Shown: piece after piece, positions 26,780 through 35,446 of the stretch
Position numbering within the stretch: position 1 is the stretch's first letter
How the letters are laid out: the number at the start of each line of letters is the position of its first letter
NCBI GenBank assembly: GCA_965246765.1
Contig: CBDFFJ010000004.1
Coordinates: forward strand, 310,001 to 374,000
Origin: UBA1952 sp965246765
GTDB lineage: Bacteria > Bacteroidota > Bacteroidia > Chitinophagales > Chitinophagaceae
Direction: 5' to 3'
Length of the DNA: 64,000 bases
Translations under genes and position numbers: made by a program
Notes under the pieces: generated by a model
Told to the model about the DNA's origin: nothing
The model's database searches: none
The model's input: the letters and a program-made list of their open reading frames with translations, nothing else

Positions 26780-27418
26780 ATGCCGCGCTACATTGCGATA
26801 GAAGGAAACATAGGCGCCGGCAAAACCACCCTGGCGCAGCTTTTGGCAAAGCGGATTGGCGCGCGCCTGGTGCTGGAAGAGTTTGCTGACAACAATTTTC
26901 TGCCGAAGTTTTACGCCGAGCCTGACCGCTACGCATTCCCCTTAGAGCTTTCGTTTCTGGCAGACCGCTACAAGCAGCTTAAAGAAGTTGTGGCTGCTCC
27001 TGATCTTTTTTCGCAGCCAGTCGTTACCGATTACCTGTTTATAAAAAGCAGGCTGTTTGCCCGCATCAATCTGGACGAAGCAGAGTATGAGCTTTTTGCA
27101 AAGGTGTTTGACGTGATGGACCTGCACCTGCCACAGCCGGATGTGCTGCTTTTTCTCCATGCACCGGTCGCTACGCTTCAGCAGCATATCCGCAAGCGCG
27201 GCAGAGACTATGAGCAGGCTATCGCCGACGATTACCTGCTCCGCATCAACGGTATGTACGAGGAATATCTGTCACAGCTTTATTTACCGGTTGTTATGAT
27301 AGACACCTCTGTCTTTGACTTCGCGACACATGCGCATCAGCTGGAAGCCTTGCTGGCATTGATTTGCCGGCCACTGGACGACAAGCAATATTTTTTAGAG
27401 CCGGCTCAATACCGTTAA
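26780..27418 (+). CDS. Deoxynucleoside kinase (dAdo/dCyd/dGuo kinase family)
   Basis: Salvage kinase that phosphorylates deoxynucleosides. About 212 aa from the ATG at 26780, which places the P-loop IEGNIGAGKTT at residues 7-17, as usual for the family. Other features are LEEFADNNFLPKFY, the FLADRYKQL segment, an FIKSRLFARINLDEAE region with the DRS-like arginine, and LHAPVATLQQHIRKRGRDYE forming the lid. Which base is preferred cannot be told. The longer frame from 26654 has no domain support. Confidence 0.9.
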   Translation: MPRYIAIEGNIGAGKTTLAQLLAKRIGARLVLEEFADNNFLPKFYAEPDRYAFPLELSFLADRYKQLKEVVAAPDLFSQPVVTDYLFIKSRLFARINLDEAEYELFAKVFDVMDLHLPQPDVLLFLHAPVATLQQHIRKRGRDYEQAIADDYLLRINGMYEEYLSQLYLPVVMIDTSVFDFATHAHQLEALLALICRPLDDKQYFLEPAQYR

Positions 27419-27544
27419 AAAACGGTTTACATTTTTGGGAAAGCCGCCTTACCTTGTTGATGTAAATTCGCACACCTTTAAAAAAAGCGGTGTGTTGAAT
27501 GGCATAATTACCTCACACTTTACACCACCGATACATTCGTGAAT

Positions 27545-29803
27545 ATGGAAGCAGCAGTCAGACGCGCACCGTCAAAGAAAAAAGCCGCATCATCATTATC
27601 CGCAAACCCTTCGCCGCTTACCGCTGCTCTCCGCGAGCAGTTCGGGTTTGACGACTTCAAGGGAAAACAAGAGGAGATTATCCAAAGTGTGCTTGACGGC
27701 AGGGATACTTTCGTCATTATGCCTACGGGTGGCGGGAAAAGCCTCTGTTATCAGCTGCCGGCCATGGTCAGTGATGGCGTAGCCCTCATTGTATCGCCGC
27801 TGATAGCGCTGATGAAAAACCAGGTTGATCTGATGCGCTCCTATAGCAGCAAGGATAATGTAGCGCACTTCCTCAACTCAACCCTGAGCAAGGTGCAGCA
27901 AAAAGCAGTGCGGGCAGACCTTACGAGCGGCAAGACGAAGATGCTGTACGTGGCGCCGGAAACCCTGACGAAGCAAGAGAACATTGACTTCTTTTCTGAT
28001 ATAAAGATTTCTTTTATAGCAGTTGACGAGGCGCACTGCATATCAGAGTGGGGGCACGACTTCCGCCCGGAATACCGCAAGCTGCGCGGTATGATTGACA
28101 TGATCAATCCGGCGCTGCCTATTATAGCGCTCACCGCAACAGCCACGCCTAAGGTTCAGGATGACATTGTCAAGAACCTTGATCTGCGCGAGCCAAATGT
28201 TTTTATTGACTCCTTTAACCGTCCGAATCTTTACTACGAAATCGTTCCCAAGGGCACCAATCAGCAGGTGCTTACCCACATGGTGCGCTTCATAAAAGGC
28301 ATGAAGGGTAAGAGCGGAATCATCTATACCCTGAATCGCAAGACTACGGAAGAGCTGGCGAGCACCCTTGTGGCCAACGGCGTCAGTGCAGTCGCATATC
28401 ATGCGGGTCTGGACGCCTCCACGCGTGCAAAGCGCCAGGATCAGTTTCTGCACGAAAAGGTGGACGTCATCGTAGCCACGATCGCCTTCGGCATGGGCAT
28501 TGACAAGCCGGACGTGCGCTTTGTAATGCACTACAACATCCCGAAAAGCCTTGAAAACTATTATCAGGAAACAGGGCGCGCCGGTCGGGACGGGTTGGAA
28601 GGCAAGTGCGTTCTTTATTATTCTATAAAGGATGTACAGAAGCTGGAGCATCTGATGCGCGACAAGACACTCTCTGAGCGCGAGATGGGCGCACAGCTTA
28701 TTTCCGAGACTGTTGCTTACACGGAGAGCTCCGTGTGCCGTCGTAAGCTGCTCCTGCACTACTTCGGCGAGACGCTGACACAGGAAAACTGCGGCGCCTG
28801 CGACAATTGCCTGCATCCTAAAGAAAAGCTGGATGTCAAGGATAGCGTGAAGATTGTTCTGGATGCTGTTTACGCGCTTGAAGAGCGCTTCGGCATCAAC
28901 TATGTGGTGGACGTGGTGCTTGGACACAGCAATCCGCAGCTTTCAACCTATGGCCACGATAAGCTGAAATGCTTTGGCTCCGGCAAGGTGATGGAAATGG
29001 GTCCCAACTTCTGGCAATCGCTTATACGCCAAATGCTGCTGGAAGGCTTTATTCGTAAGGATATTGAGGAATACGGCCTTCTGAAAATGACTGATGTCGG
29101 CAGAAAATTCCTCAAAAAGCCGTTTTCCATCAAGGTGTCGCTTAACCACAACTATGAGGAAGAAAAGGCAGAGGAAGACGATGCCGCCGCTGCCGTAGCG
29201 CCTGCCGTAGCCGATGAGGCTCTGGTAGCCATGCTGAAGGATTTGCGCCGGCAGGTAGCTAAGGAAAAGAACCTCCCGCCATTTGTCATTTTCGGCGAAA
29301 ACTCGTTGGAAGAGATGGCAACCGCCTACCCAACCACAATGGAAGAGCTGGAAAAAATCAGCGGCGTCAGTAAGGGTAAGGCGCTTCGCTTTGGCCGGAA
29401 GTTCATTGACCTTATCGGCAAATACGTTGAGGAGAATGAGATTGAGAAGCCGGACGACTTCGTAATGAAGAGCGTGGTGAATAAAAGCGGCATGAAAGTC
29501 TTTATCATTCAGAACATTGATAAGAAGATCCCGCTGGACACTATCGCAAAGAACAAAGGTCTGAACCTTACGGAGCTGCTGGGGGAGATGGAAACCATCG
29601 TGTCGTCCGGCACAAGGCTGAATCTTGACTACTGCCTGGAAAGCGAGCTGGACGAAGATGAGCAGGATGACATCTACGAGCACTTCAAGGAAAGCCATGA
29701 CGGCAACCTGGTGGATGCTTATGAGGAATTTAAAGACCGGGATGTAAGCCTGGAGCATTTGCAGATGATGCGGATCAAGTTTCTGAGTGAATTTGGAAAC
29801 TAA
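27545..29803 (+). CDS. recQ: ATP-dependent DNA helicase RecQ
   Basis: 3'-5' helicase for recombinational repair and replication restart. About 752 aa from the ATG at 27545; a GTG lies two codons earlier. It shows Walker A MPTGGGKSLCYQLP, DEAHCISEWGHDFRPEY, TATATPKVQDDI and the motif VI region QETGRAGRDG. An RQC zinc cluster (VCRRKLLLHYFG and CGACDNC) and an HRDC domain (about residues 560-640) follow. A C-terminal helix-turn-helix-like extension (from IPLDTIAKNKGLNL) is common in Bacteroidota RecQ. A terminator lies 26 bp after the stop. Confidence 0.96.
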   Translation: MEAAVRRAPSKKKAASSLSANPSPLTAALREQFGFDDFKGKQEEIIQSVLDGRDTFVIMPTGGGKSLCYQLPAMVSDGVALIVSPLIALMKNQVDLMRSYSSKDNVAHFLNSTLSKVQQKAVRADLTSGKTKMLYVAPETLTKQENIDFFSDIKISFIAVDEAHCISEWGHDFRPEYRKLRGMIDMINPALPIIALTATATPKVQDDIVKNLDLREPNVFIDSFNRPNLYYEIVPKGTNQQVLTHMVRFIKGMKGKSGIIYTLNRKTTEELASTLVANGVSAVAYHAGLDASTRAKRQDQFLHEKVDVIVATIAFGMGIDKPDVRFVMHYNIPKSLENYYQETGRAGRDGLEGKCVLYYSIKDVQKLEHLMRDKTLSEREMGAQLISETVAYTESSVCRRKLLLHYFGETLTQENCGACDNCLHPKEKLDVKDSVKIVLDAVYALEERFGINYVVDVVLGHSNPQLSTYGHDKLKCFGSGKVMEMGPNFWQSLIRQMLLEGFIRKDIEEYGLLKMTDVGRKFLKKPFSIKVSLNHNYEEEKAEEDDAAAAVAPAVADEALVAMLKDLRRQVAKEKNLPPFVIFGENSLEEMATAYPTTMEELEKISGVSKGKALRFGRKFIDLIGKYVEENEIEKPDDFVMKSVVNKSGMKVFIIQNIDKKIPLDTIAKNKGLNLTELLGEMETIVSSGTRLNLDYCLESELDEDEQDDIYEHFKESHDGNLVDAYEEFKDRDVSLEHLQMMRIKFLSEFGN

Positions 29804-29828
29804 TCCTCCCGCATGTTCGCAACAGGAC

Positions 29829-29860
29829 AAAAAAGCCGTCACTCGTTTGGCGGCTTTTTC
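29829..29860 (+). terminator. Intrinsic terminator after recQ
   Basis: AAAAAAGCCG (29829-29838) pairs with CGGCTTTTT (29851-29859) across a 12-nt loop; the 3' arm is T-rich. The remaining stretch to 30018 shows nothing I can support. Confidence 0.8.
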
Positions 29861-30018
29861 TATTACTCATGGCTGGTGCAACGGATAAAATAAGAGCTTT
29901 ACGCACTGTGTATCTTGAGCTATTCCGCCTTATGAAGTCATTGATATTCTGCATCTGAGTGATTGCAAATCCTTTCGTCGCGGCTTTGAAAAGCAGTGAC
30001 AAATGAAAGACCGAGGCC

Positions 30019-30026
30019 TACATTTG
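30019..30026 (+). promoter_or_regulatory. Possible -7 box TACATTTG upstream of the porin
   Basis: A perfect TAnnTTTG lies 23 bp before the ATG at 30050. No -33 TTG is seen at 19-21 bp. Confidence 0.35.
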
Positions 30027-30049
30027 TCAGCACACACCTGGTGCCGTAC

Positions 30050-31381
30050 ATGCGCTTATCCCTGACTCTCGCTGCCTTATTTCTCACGCTGCGCGTCTTT
30101 GCACAATACGACACGATCCGCAAGCCGGATGCACGCTTCAACCTGCACTTCCAGACTACTTACATTTACCAATACAGTGCGCGCTTTACTACCCCGTACA
30201 GCGGCCCGCACAGCCTCAGCGGCGATGAGGAAAAGCAAAATTCGCTCATTATGACGCTCTACGGAGGTGCAAGGCTGTGGAAGGGCGCGGAGGTATATAT
30301 TAACCCGGAAATAGCGGGTGGCAGCGGACTGAGCGGCGCTCTGGGCATGGCAGGCTCTTCAAACGGAGAGACGTTTCGTGTGGGCGACCCCGCGCCTACG
30401 CTCTATCTTGGACGGGCGTTCTTCAGCCAGACAATCGCCCTTAAAGGCAATGATGTTGATACGCCGGAAGATGGCGCAAATGCACTGGCCACATTCACAC
30501 CAAAGAGTCACCTGCGTTTCGTGATCGGCAAATATTCGTTGGGGGATATTTTTGACCAGAACGCGGTAAGCAACTCACCACGCACGCAATTCATGAACTG
30601 GAGCCTGATGAACACCGGCGCCTGGGATTATGCAGCTAACGTACGCGGCTACACACTTGCAGGTGCGGCGGAGCTCGCGCTTAATGGCTGGGCGTTTAAG
30701 GCAGCCGTAGCCGCCCTGCCGGAGGAGGCAAATGGCGACAAGCTGTCAACGGATTTCGGTAAAAGTCTTTCGCTGAATGCGGAGATAGCCCGGTCATATA
30801 AAATTCGCGGCGACGAAGGAACCTGGCGATTCCTGCTGTTCCACAATAAGACACACATGGGCAGCTACAGGGCAGCTACTTATGAAGCGCTTTTATCCGG
30901 GTCCGGCATAATCCCCGATGTTGTTGAAACCCGCCTCGAGGGTCGCCACAAGATCGGCTTTGCCTTTAATCTTGATCAGAAGCTAAGCCGCAACCTGTCC
31001 TTCTTCACCCGGATTGGCTGGAATGACGGTAAGACGGAAACCTGGTGCTTCACAGAGATTGACCAAACCGCCGCGCTGGGCATTGCGCTTAAAGGCCGCC
31101 GCTGGAAACGTGCCGATGATGTACTGGGATTCGGCTTTGTAGCCAATGGCCTGTCGGAAGACCATCGGGAATACCTTGCATATGGCGGCGAGGGCTTTAT
31201 TCTCGGCGACCGCGGTTTGTTCTTTGCGCCGGAGACAATCGCCGAGCTTTACTATAGTGCCAGGCTGCGGAAAGAAGGGCTTTGGCTGAGCGCCGACTAT
31301 CAGTTATGTCTCAATCCCGGTTACAATAAAGATCGGGGGCCGGCCAGTATTGCTTCCATCCGCATACACGTTGAACTATAG
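30050..31381 (+). CDS. Carbohydrate porin, OprB-like
   Basis: About 443 aa from the ATG at 30050 (MRLSLTLAALFLTLRVFAQ, a clean signal peptide). The mature protein looks like an outer-membrane porin of the OprB/carbohydrate-selective type: FNLHFQTTYIYQYSARF at the start, LGRAFFSQTIAL, HLRFVIGKYSLGDIFDQNAVS, FMNWSLMNTGAWDYAANVRGYT and a C-terminal strand SIASIRIHVEL. The substrate is unknown; no sugar-utilisation genes are adjacent. The frame from 29996 adds residues before the signal peptide and is rejected. Confidence 0.83.
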   Translation: MRLSLTLAALFLTLRVFAQYDTIRKPDARFNLHFQTTYIYQYSARFTTPYSGPHSLSGDEEKQNSLIMTLYGGARLWKGAEVYINPEIAGGSGLSGALGMAGSSNGETFRVGDPAPTLYLGRAFFSQTIALKGNDVDTPEDGANALATFTPKSHLRFVIGKYSLGDIFDQNAVSNSPRTQFMNWSLMNTGAWDYAANVRGYTLAGAAELALNGWAFKAAVAALPEEANGDKLSTDFGKSLSLNAEIARSYKIRGDEGTWRFLLFHNKTHMGSYRAATYEALLSGSGIIPDVVETRLEGRHKIGFAFNLDQKLSRNLSFFTRIGWNDGKTETWCFTEIDQTAALGIALKGRRWKRADDVLGFGFVANGLSEDHREYLAYGGEGFILGDRGLFFAPETIAELYYSARLRKEGLWLSADYQLCLNPGYNKDRGPASIASIRIHVEL

Positions 31382-31418
31382 CGCCTCTGACAGGCAACCA
31401 ATCAAATAAGATTCTTCC

Positions 31419-32951
31419 ATGAGCACTAAAAGCTTCGCAGATACTATTGCCCCCGCATACACGTTCAAAGGCGCCACGCTTGACCTTGGTAAGGCCGTGC
31501 TTGAGGGCGCCGTGCAGCCGGACGTCACGGTACGCGTGCCGCTAAAGACTATGAACCGTCACGGGCTGATATCCGGCGCGACAGGTACGGGCAAGACCAA
31601 AACACTTCAGCGCCTGGCAGAAGGACTGAGCGATGCCAGCGTGCCGGTGCTGCTAATGGATATTAAGGGCGACCTGAGCGGAATAGCTGCCGCGGGCGCT
31701 TTTAATGAAAAGCTGGCCGCGCGCGTGCAACAGCTGGGCATTACTTATGAGCCTGCGGCCTACCCTGCTGAGCTTTTGTCGCTTAGTAAAGAGCCGGGCG
31801 TGCGGCTGCGCGCTACAGTTTCAGAATTCGGACCGGTACTCCTGGCCAAAATTCTTGGATTGAACGATACGCAGGAAGGCATTCTCGCGATGCTCTTCAA
31901 ATATTGCGACGACCATGCGATGCCCTTGCTTGACCTCAAAGACCTTCAACGCCTGATGCAATGGGCGGCAAACGAAGGCAAGGCTGAACTCGCCGCGGCA
32001 TACGGCTCGCTTTCTCCGGCATCCATCGGCACCGTCATGCGCAAGGTCGTGGAGCTCCAGCAACAGGGAGCGGACGTGTTTTTTGGTGAGACCTCTTTTG
32101 AAGTGGATGATCTGATGCGGCTTGCGCCCGACGGGCGGGGCATGGTGAGCATCGTGCGCGTTACCGATTTGCAGGATCGGCCAAAGCTGTTCTCAACATT
32201 TATGCTGCAGCTGCTGTCGGAGCTTTATAATAGCCTGCCGGAAGGCGGCGACCTGGATCAGCCAAAACTCGTGATGTTCATAGACGAGGCGCACCTGATT
32301 TTCTCCGAAGCCAGCGACGTGCTTGTAAAGCAGCTGGAAACGGTAATCAAGCTGATCCGCTCCAAAGGCGTGGGCATTTTCTTTTGCACTCAAAACCCGA
32401 TGGATATATCTGCCTCGGTGCTGGGCCAGCTCGGCATGAAGGTGCAGCATGCATTGCGCGCCTTTACAGCGGCAGACCGGAAGACAATAGTGCAGACGGC
32501 GCAAAACTATCCTGATACCAGTTTTTATAAGACAGAAGATCTCATCACGCAGCTTGGCATCGGAGAGGCGCTGGTCACGCTGCTGGATGAGAAGGGTGTG
32601 CCGACGCCGCTGGTTCATACAATGCTCTTTCCGCCGCGCTCTCGCATGGACATCCTCACGCCGCAGGAAATACAGTCAATGGTGGGTAGCTCCACCCTCG
32701 TTGCCAAATATGCCCAAACGCTGGACCGGGAGAGCGCCAGCGAAATACTGAATCAGAAAATGGCATCCGCCGTGGCGCCTGCATCAATACCGGCAAGCAA
32801 AGCGGCAGCGCCGGGCAGTACCACACAACCGCAGGCAGCGCCGTCTTTTCTTGAAAACATGATGCAGAATACAGTTGTAAAAAGTATGATGCGCACAGCC
32901 GGAAATGCCATTGTGCGCAATGTGCTCGGCTCGCTCTTCAAGCGGCGTTAG
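31419..32951 (+). CDS. HerA-like P-loop ATPase (DUF853/YjgR type)
   Basis: 510 aa, close to the usual length of the YjgR/DUF853 group. Walker A is SGATGTGKTKT (about residues 52-62), followed by LLMDIKGDLSGIA. Walker B is KLVMFIDEAHLIFSEA (about 284-299), with a sensor-like FFCTQNPMDIS. The C-terminal 60 residues are Ala/Pro/Ser-rich, then basic. The family is related to the HerA/FtsK translocases; the substrate is unresolved. It stands alone between a porin and a convergent ABC gene, with no NurA nuclease nearby, so a HerA-NurA repair complex is not supported here. Confidence 0.87.
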   Translation: MSTKSFADTIAPAYTFKGATLDLGKAVLEGAVQPDVTVRVPLKTMNRHGLISGATGTGKTKTLQRLAEGLSDASVPVLLMDIKGDLSGIAAAGAFNEKLAARVQQLGITYEPAAYPAELLSLSKEPGVRLRATVSEFGPVLLAKILGLNDTQEGILAMLFKYCDDHAMPLLDLKDLQRLMQWAANEGKAELAAAYGSLSPASIGTVMRKVVELQQQGADVFFGETSFEVDDLMRLAPDGRGMVSIVRVTDLQDRPKLFSTFMLQLLSELYNSLPEGGDLDQPKLVMFIDEAHLIFSEASDVLVKQLETVIKLIRSKGVGIFFCTQNPMDISASVLGQLGMKVQHALRAFTAADRKTIVQTAQNYPDTSFYKTEDLITQLGIGEALVTLLDEKGVPTPLVHTMLFPPRSRMDILTPQEIQSMVGSSTLVAKYAQTLDRESASEILNQKMASAVAPASIPASKAAAPGSTTQPQAAPSFLENMMQNTVVKSMMRTAGNAIVRNVLGSLFKRR

Positions 32952-32957
32952 CAGGCG

Positions 32958-33719
32958 TTATTCGTCGCGGTATTCTTTGCCGGTCAGGTTAATAAATACA
33001 TCTTCCAGGCTTGCGGCTTTTGGCTCTTTCTCACGCTTGAATCCGCTTGCCAGCAGCTTATCTATCAGACCGCCCGGCGTGTCTGTGGAGACTATTTCCC
33101 CGCTGTCAACGATGGCAACCCGGTCGCAAAGCTCCTCAGCCTCGTCCATGTAGTGAGTAGTGAGCACAATGGTGGTATTGCGGTCGCGAACCTGACGGAT
33201 AAGGTCCCAAAGGTTCCGGCGGGCTTGCGGATCTAATCCGGTTGTTGGCTCATCCAGGAAAATGATTTTAGGATCATTAATCAACGTTGTGGCGATGGAA
33301 AACCGCTGTTTCTGGCCGCCGGACAGCGCCTTAAATTTCGCGGATGCCTTATCACGCAGATTGACGGTGTCCAACAGCGCCATAGCATCTACTTCCCGGT
33401 TATAAAGGCCTGCAAAGAGCGCGATCAGCTGGCGCAGGTTCAGGTTTGGGTAGTAGCCCGCGCTCTGTAGCTGAACGCCGATTATCTGCTTGATCCGGTG
33501 CGGCGAGCTATCCAGGTCCAGGCCGTCAACGATTACTTTACCGGAGGTCTTATCGCGCAGCGTTTCAATGATTTCAAGCGTAGTTGTTTTGCCGGCGCCA
33601 TTAGGACCAAGGAGGCCAAAAATTTCGCCGCGCTGCACTTCAAATGAAATGCCCTTTACAGCAGTAAAATCGCCGTAGCGCTTTACGAGGTCGGAGACCG
33701 TAATAATGGGCTGGCTCAT
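32958..33719 (-). CDS. ABC transporter ATP-binding protein, DrrA-like (no linked permease)
   Basis: 253 aa. Walker A is GPNGAGKTT, signature ALSGGQKQRFSIA, Walker B IIFLDEPTTGLDP, and the H-loop lies in VLTTHYMDEAEELC. It resembles the DrrA/NodI type of ATPase for exporters, with a C-terminal region (EPKAASLEDVFINLTG) that is standard for that group. A permease (ABC-2 type) would be expected next to it but is absent; the next minus-strand gene is a methyltransferase. Confidence 0.9.
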   Translation of the reverse strand: MSQPIITVSDLVKRYGDFTAVKGISFEVQRGEIFGLLGPNGAGKTTTLEIIETLRDKTSGKVIVDGLDLDSSPHRIKQIIGVQLQSAGYYPNLNLRQLIALFAGLYNREVDAMALLDTVNLRDKASAKFKALSGGQKQRFSIATTLINDPKIIFLDEPTTGLDPQARRNLWDLIRQVRDRNTTIVLTTHYMDEAEELCDRVAIVDSGEIVSTDTPGGLIDKLLASGFKREKEPKAASLEDVFINLTGKEYRDE

Positions 33720-33765
33720 AGCTGCAAGCTAAGCTGATCGCTTCAAAAAATGCCGGAGGACGCAA

Positions 33766-34725
33766 CTATCGTTGAATCAGGAAGCAGCTCCTGTGAAGCT
33801 TCCCTGCAAAGTCAAACGGCGTGGTGGCGGCAGTGATGTCTTTCACTACCGCGGCCGGGATGGCATCCCGGTCAAGCCTGAAGTCCCGGTGATTATTGCT
33901 GAAGTAGATTTTGCCGCCATCGGTTACAATCTTCAGCAATGCTTTTAAAAGCGCAACATGGTCGCGCTGCACATCCCATTCACGCTCCATACGCTTGCTG
34001 TTAGAGAAGGTCGGCGGATCACAGATAATCAGGTCGTATCGGTCGCGCGGCACACCGTCAATCCACTCAAGCACATCATCCTGGATGAAGTCGTGAGCCT
34101 CAGGTTTATAGCGCTTGTTATACTGCATATTACGCTTGGCCCAGTTGATATAGGTCCGGCTCATGTCAACGCTTGTCACTTCAGCCGCACCACCGTCTGC
34201 GGCGTAAACGCTGAACGAGCCGGTGTAGCAAAACAGGTTCAGAATCCGCAGGCCTTTCGCCTCGTCGCGCACCATTCCGCGTGTGATGCGGTGATCCAGA
34301 AAAAGCCCTGTGTCCAGGTAATCGGTGAGGTTGACGATGAAATTCAGGCCGCCTTCAGGCACAATGCGCTCCGCTTTTTCGGCGCCGAATTTTTCATACT
34401 GACCCTGACGGCCGGCTTTGCGCTGGCGCATCTTCATAAAGACAAGCGCCGGCTCAATTTCCAGGACAGCCGCGATAACGGCGCGGGCGTTTTCCAGCCA
34501 GGCTTCGTGCGCGTCGTCGTCCATGCCGTGGCGTCGCTTGTACTCGGCAGCATGAACTACTCCATTGTACCATTCTATGGCAAAAGGAGCTTCCGGAAGG
34601 TCGTGATCGTAGAAGCGGAAACAGCGGATATCCTGGTTGCGCGCGAGTCTGGAAAAGTGCTTCCATACTTTTCGAAGGCGGTTTTCAAAGGCGTTCAGCT
34701 TCTGCTGGCCGGCGGTATCAGTCAC
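33766..34725 (-). CDS. RlmK-like SAM-dependent rRNA methyltransferase (stand-alone domain)
   Basis: 319 aa from a GTG start. Along its length it resembles the C-terminal (RlmK) half of the 23S rRNA methyltransferase RlmKL, which makes m7G2069. Matching features are IRCFRFYDHDLPEAPFAI, LNFIVNLTDYLDTGLFLDHR, the SAM-binding LNLFCYTGSFSVYAA and DMSRTYINWAKRN, and motif IV CDPPTFSNSKRME followed by DVQRDHVALL. The RlmL half is absent, so it is a single-domain version. Target and position are inferred. It lies 11 bp after the MORN-type gene. Confidence 0.85.
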   Translation of the reverse strand: MTDTAGQQKLNAFENRLRKVWKHFSRLARNQDIRCFRFYDHDLPEAPFAIEWYNGVVHAAEYKRRHGMDDDAHEAWLENARAVIAAVLEIEPALVFMKMRQRKAGRQGQYEKFGAEKAERIVPEGGLNFIVNLTDYLDTGLFLDHRITRGMVRDEAKGLRILNLFCYTGSFSVYAADGGAAEVTSVDMSRTYINWAKRNMQYNKRYKPEAHDFIQDDVLEWIDGVPRDRYDLIICDPPTFSNSKRMEREWDVQRDHVALLKALLKIVTDGGKIYFSNNHRDFRLDRDAIPAAVVKDITAATTPFDFAGKLHRSCFLIQR

Positions 34726-34736
34726 GCGGCAAAGCT

Positions 34737-35369
34737 CTACTTAAAATTGGAGTAGCGATGCCTTTTGTCGGGCGGTGGTTGGTAGAAGCGCTTTGGATAA
34801 ACAGCCTTTGCGGCCTCGCGCTTACGATACCAGGCGCTGTCGGAAGATGCAATGGAGAAATCCTGCCGGGCAACCGGCTCGTCAATTACATAATCAACTT
34901 CCCGGGAAAGGCGACCCGTGCCTTCATCATAATACTGCCATAGACCGTGCTTTACACTGCCGCGGTCTGTTGCTATTACCCGGCGCTGCTCCAGGTCGGT
35001 AACAGGGTCAAGCACGTAGATTGTATCGTAGGCATATGCCGGATTTAGGCCGCGGTAATGGCCAACGCAGACCAGCCGCCCTCTTTCAAAGTATTTTGCT
35101 TCGCCATCTTTTACTCCAAGCCGGTAGCGCTCTATGGCTGCTACTTCGCCTTCGCCGTCAAAGCGGTACCAGACGCCCGTCCGTGTGCCGTGGTCATAGC
35201 TGCCCCACTCGCTGAATGCATCTTCGCCCATCCTTGCCGGCTGCCGGATGAGCCACTGCCCGTGCGGCTTACCCTTTGTGTCATTTCTATTAAGGTCATC
35301 AGCGCTTTGCGCGGCGGAAATGAACGGCAGCCAGAGGGAAAGGAGGCACAAGAAAATTGTACGCGACAT
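34737..35369 (-). CDS. Secreted MORN-repeat-like protein (YwqK-type)
   Basis: 210 aa with a signal peptide (IFLCLLSLWLPFISAAQ). Several short repeats of the MORN type are visible: GKPHGQWLIRQ, GTRTGVWYRFDGEGEV, GVKDGEAKYFERGRLV and SVKHGLWQYYDEGTGRLSREVDY. Such repeats form flat beta-sheets and occur in secreted proteins of unknown role as well as in YwqK-like proteins; nothing here indicates a toxin partner. The C-terminus is basic and Pro-rich. Confidence 0.72.
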   Translation of the reverse strand: MSRTIFLCLLSLWLPFISAAQSADDLNRNDTKGKPHGQWLIRQPARMGEDAFSEWGSYDHGTRTGVWYRFDGEGEVAAIERYRLGVKDGEAKYFERGRLVCVGHYRGLNPAYAYDTIYVLDPVTDLEQRRVIATDRGSVKHGLWQYYDEGTGRLSREVDYVIDEPVARQDFSIASSDSAWYRKREAAKAVYPKRFYQPPPDKRHRYSNFK

Positions 35370-35446
35370 CTGTTTTGTAAGATACTCCGCTGCACGTTAG
35401 CGGGATTATAAATACGGGATTGGCGTTTGGTACGCCGGTCAAAAAC

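Noticed and set aside
28043..28927. 294-codon minus-strand frame inside recQ
   Set aside because: Overlaps the helicase core with its intact motifs; His/Val-rich translation typical of antisense frames.
31419..32951. HerA-NurA DNA-end-processing or defence module
   Set aside because: No NurA nuclease or other partner lies beside the gene, and it matches the stand-alone YjgR group.
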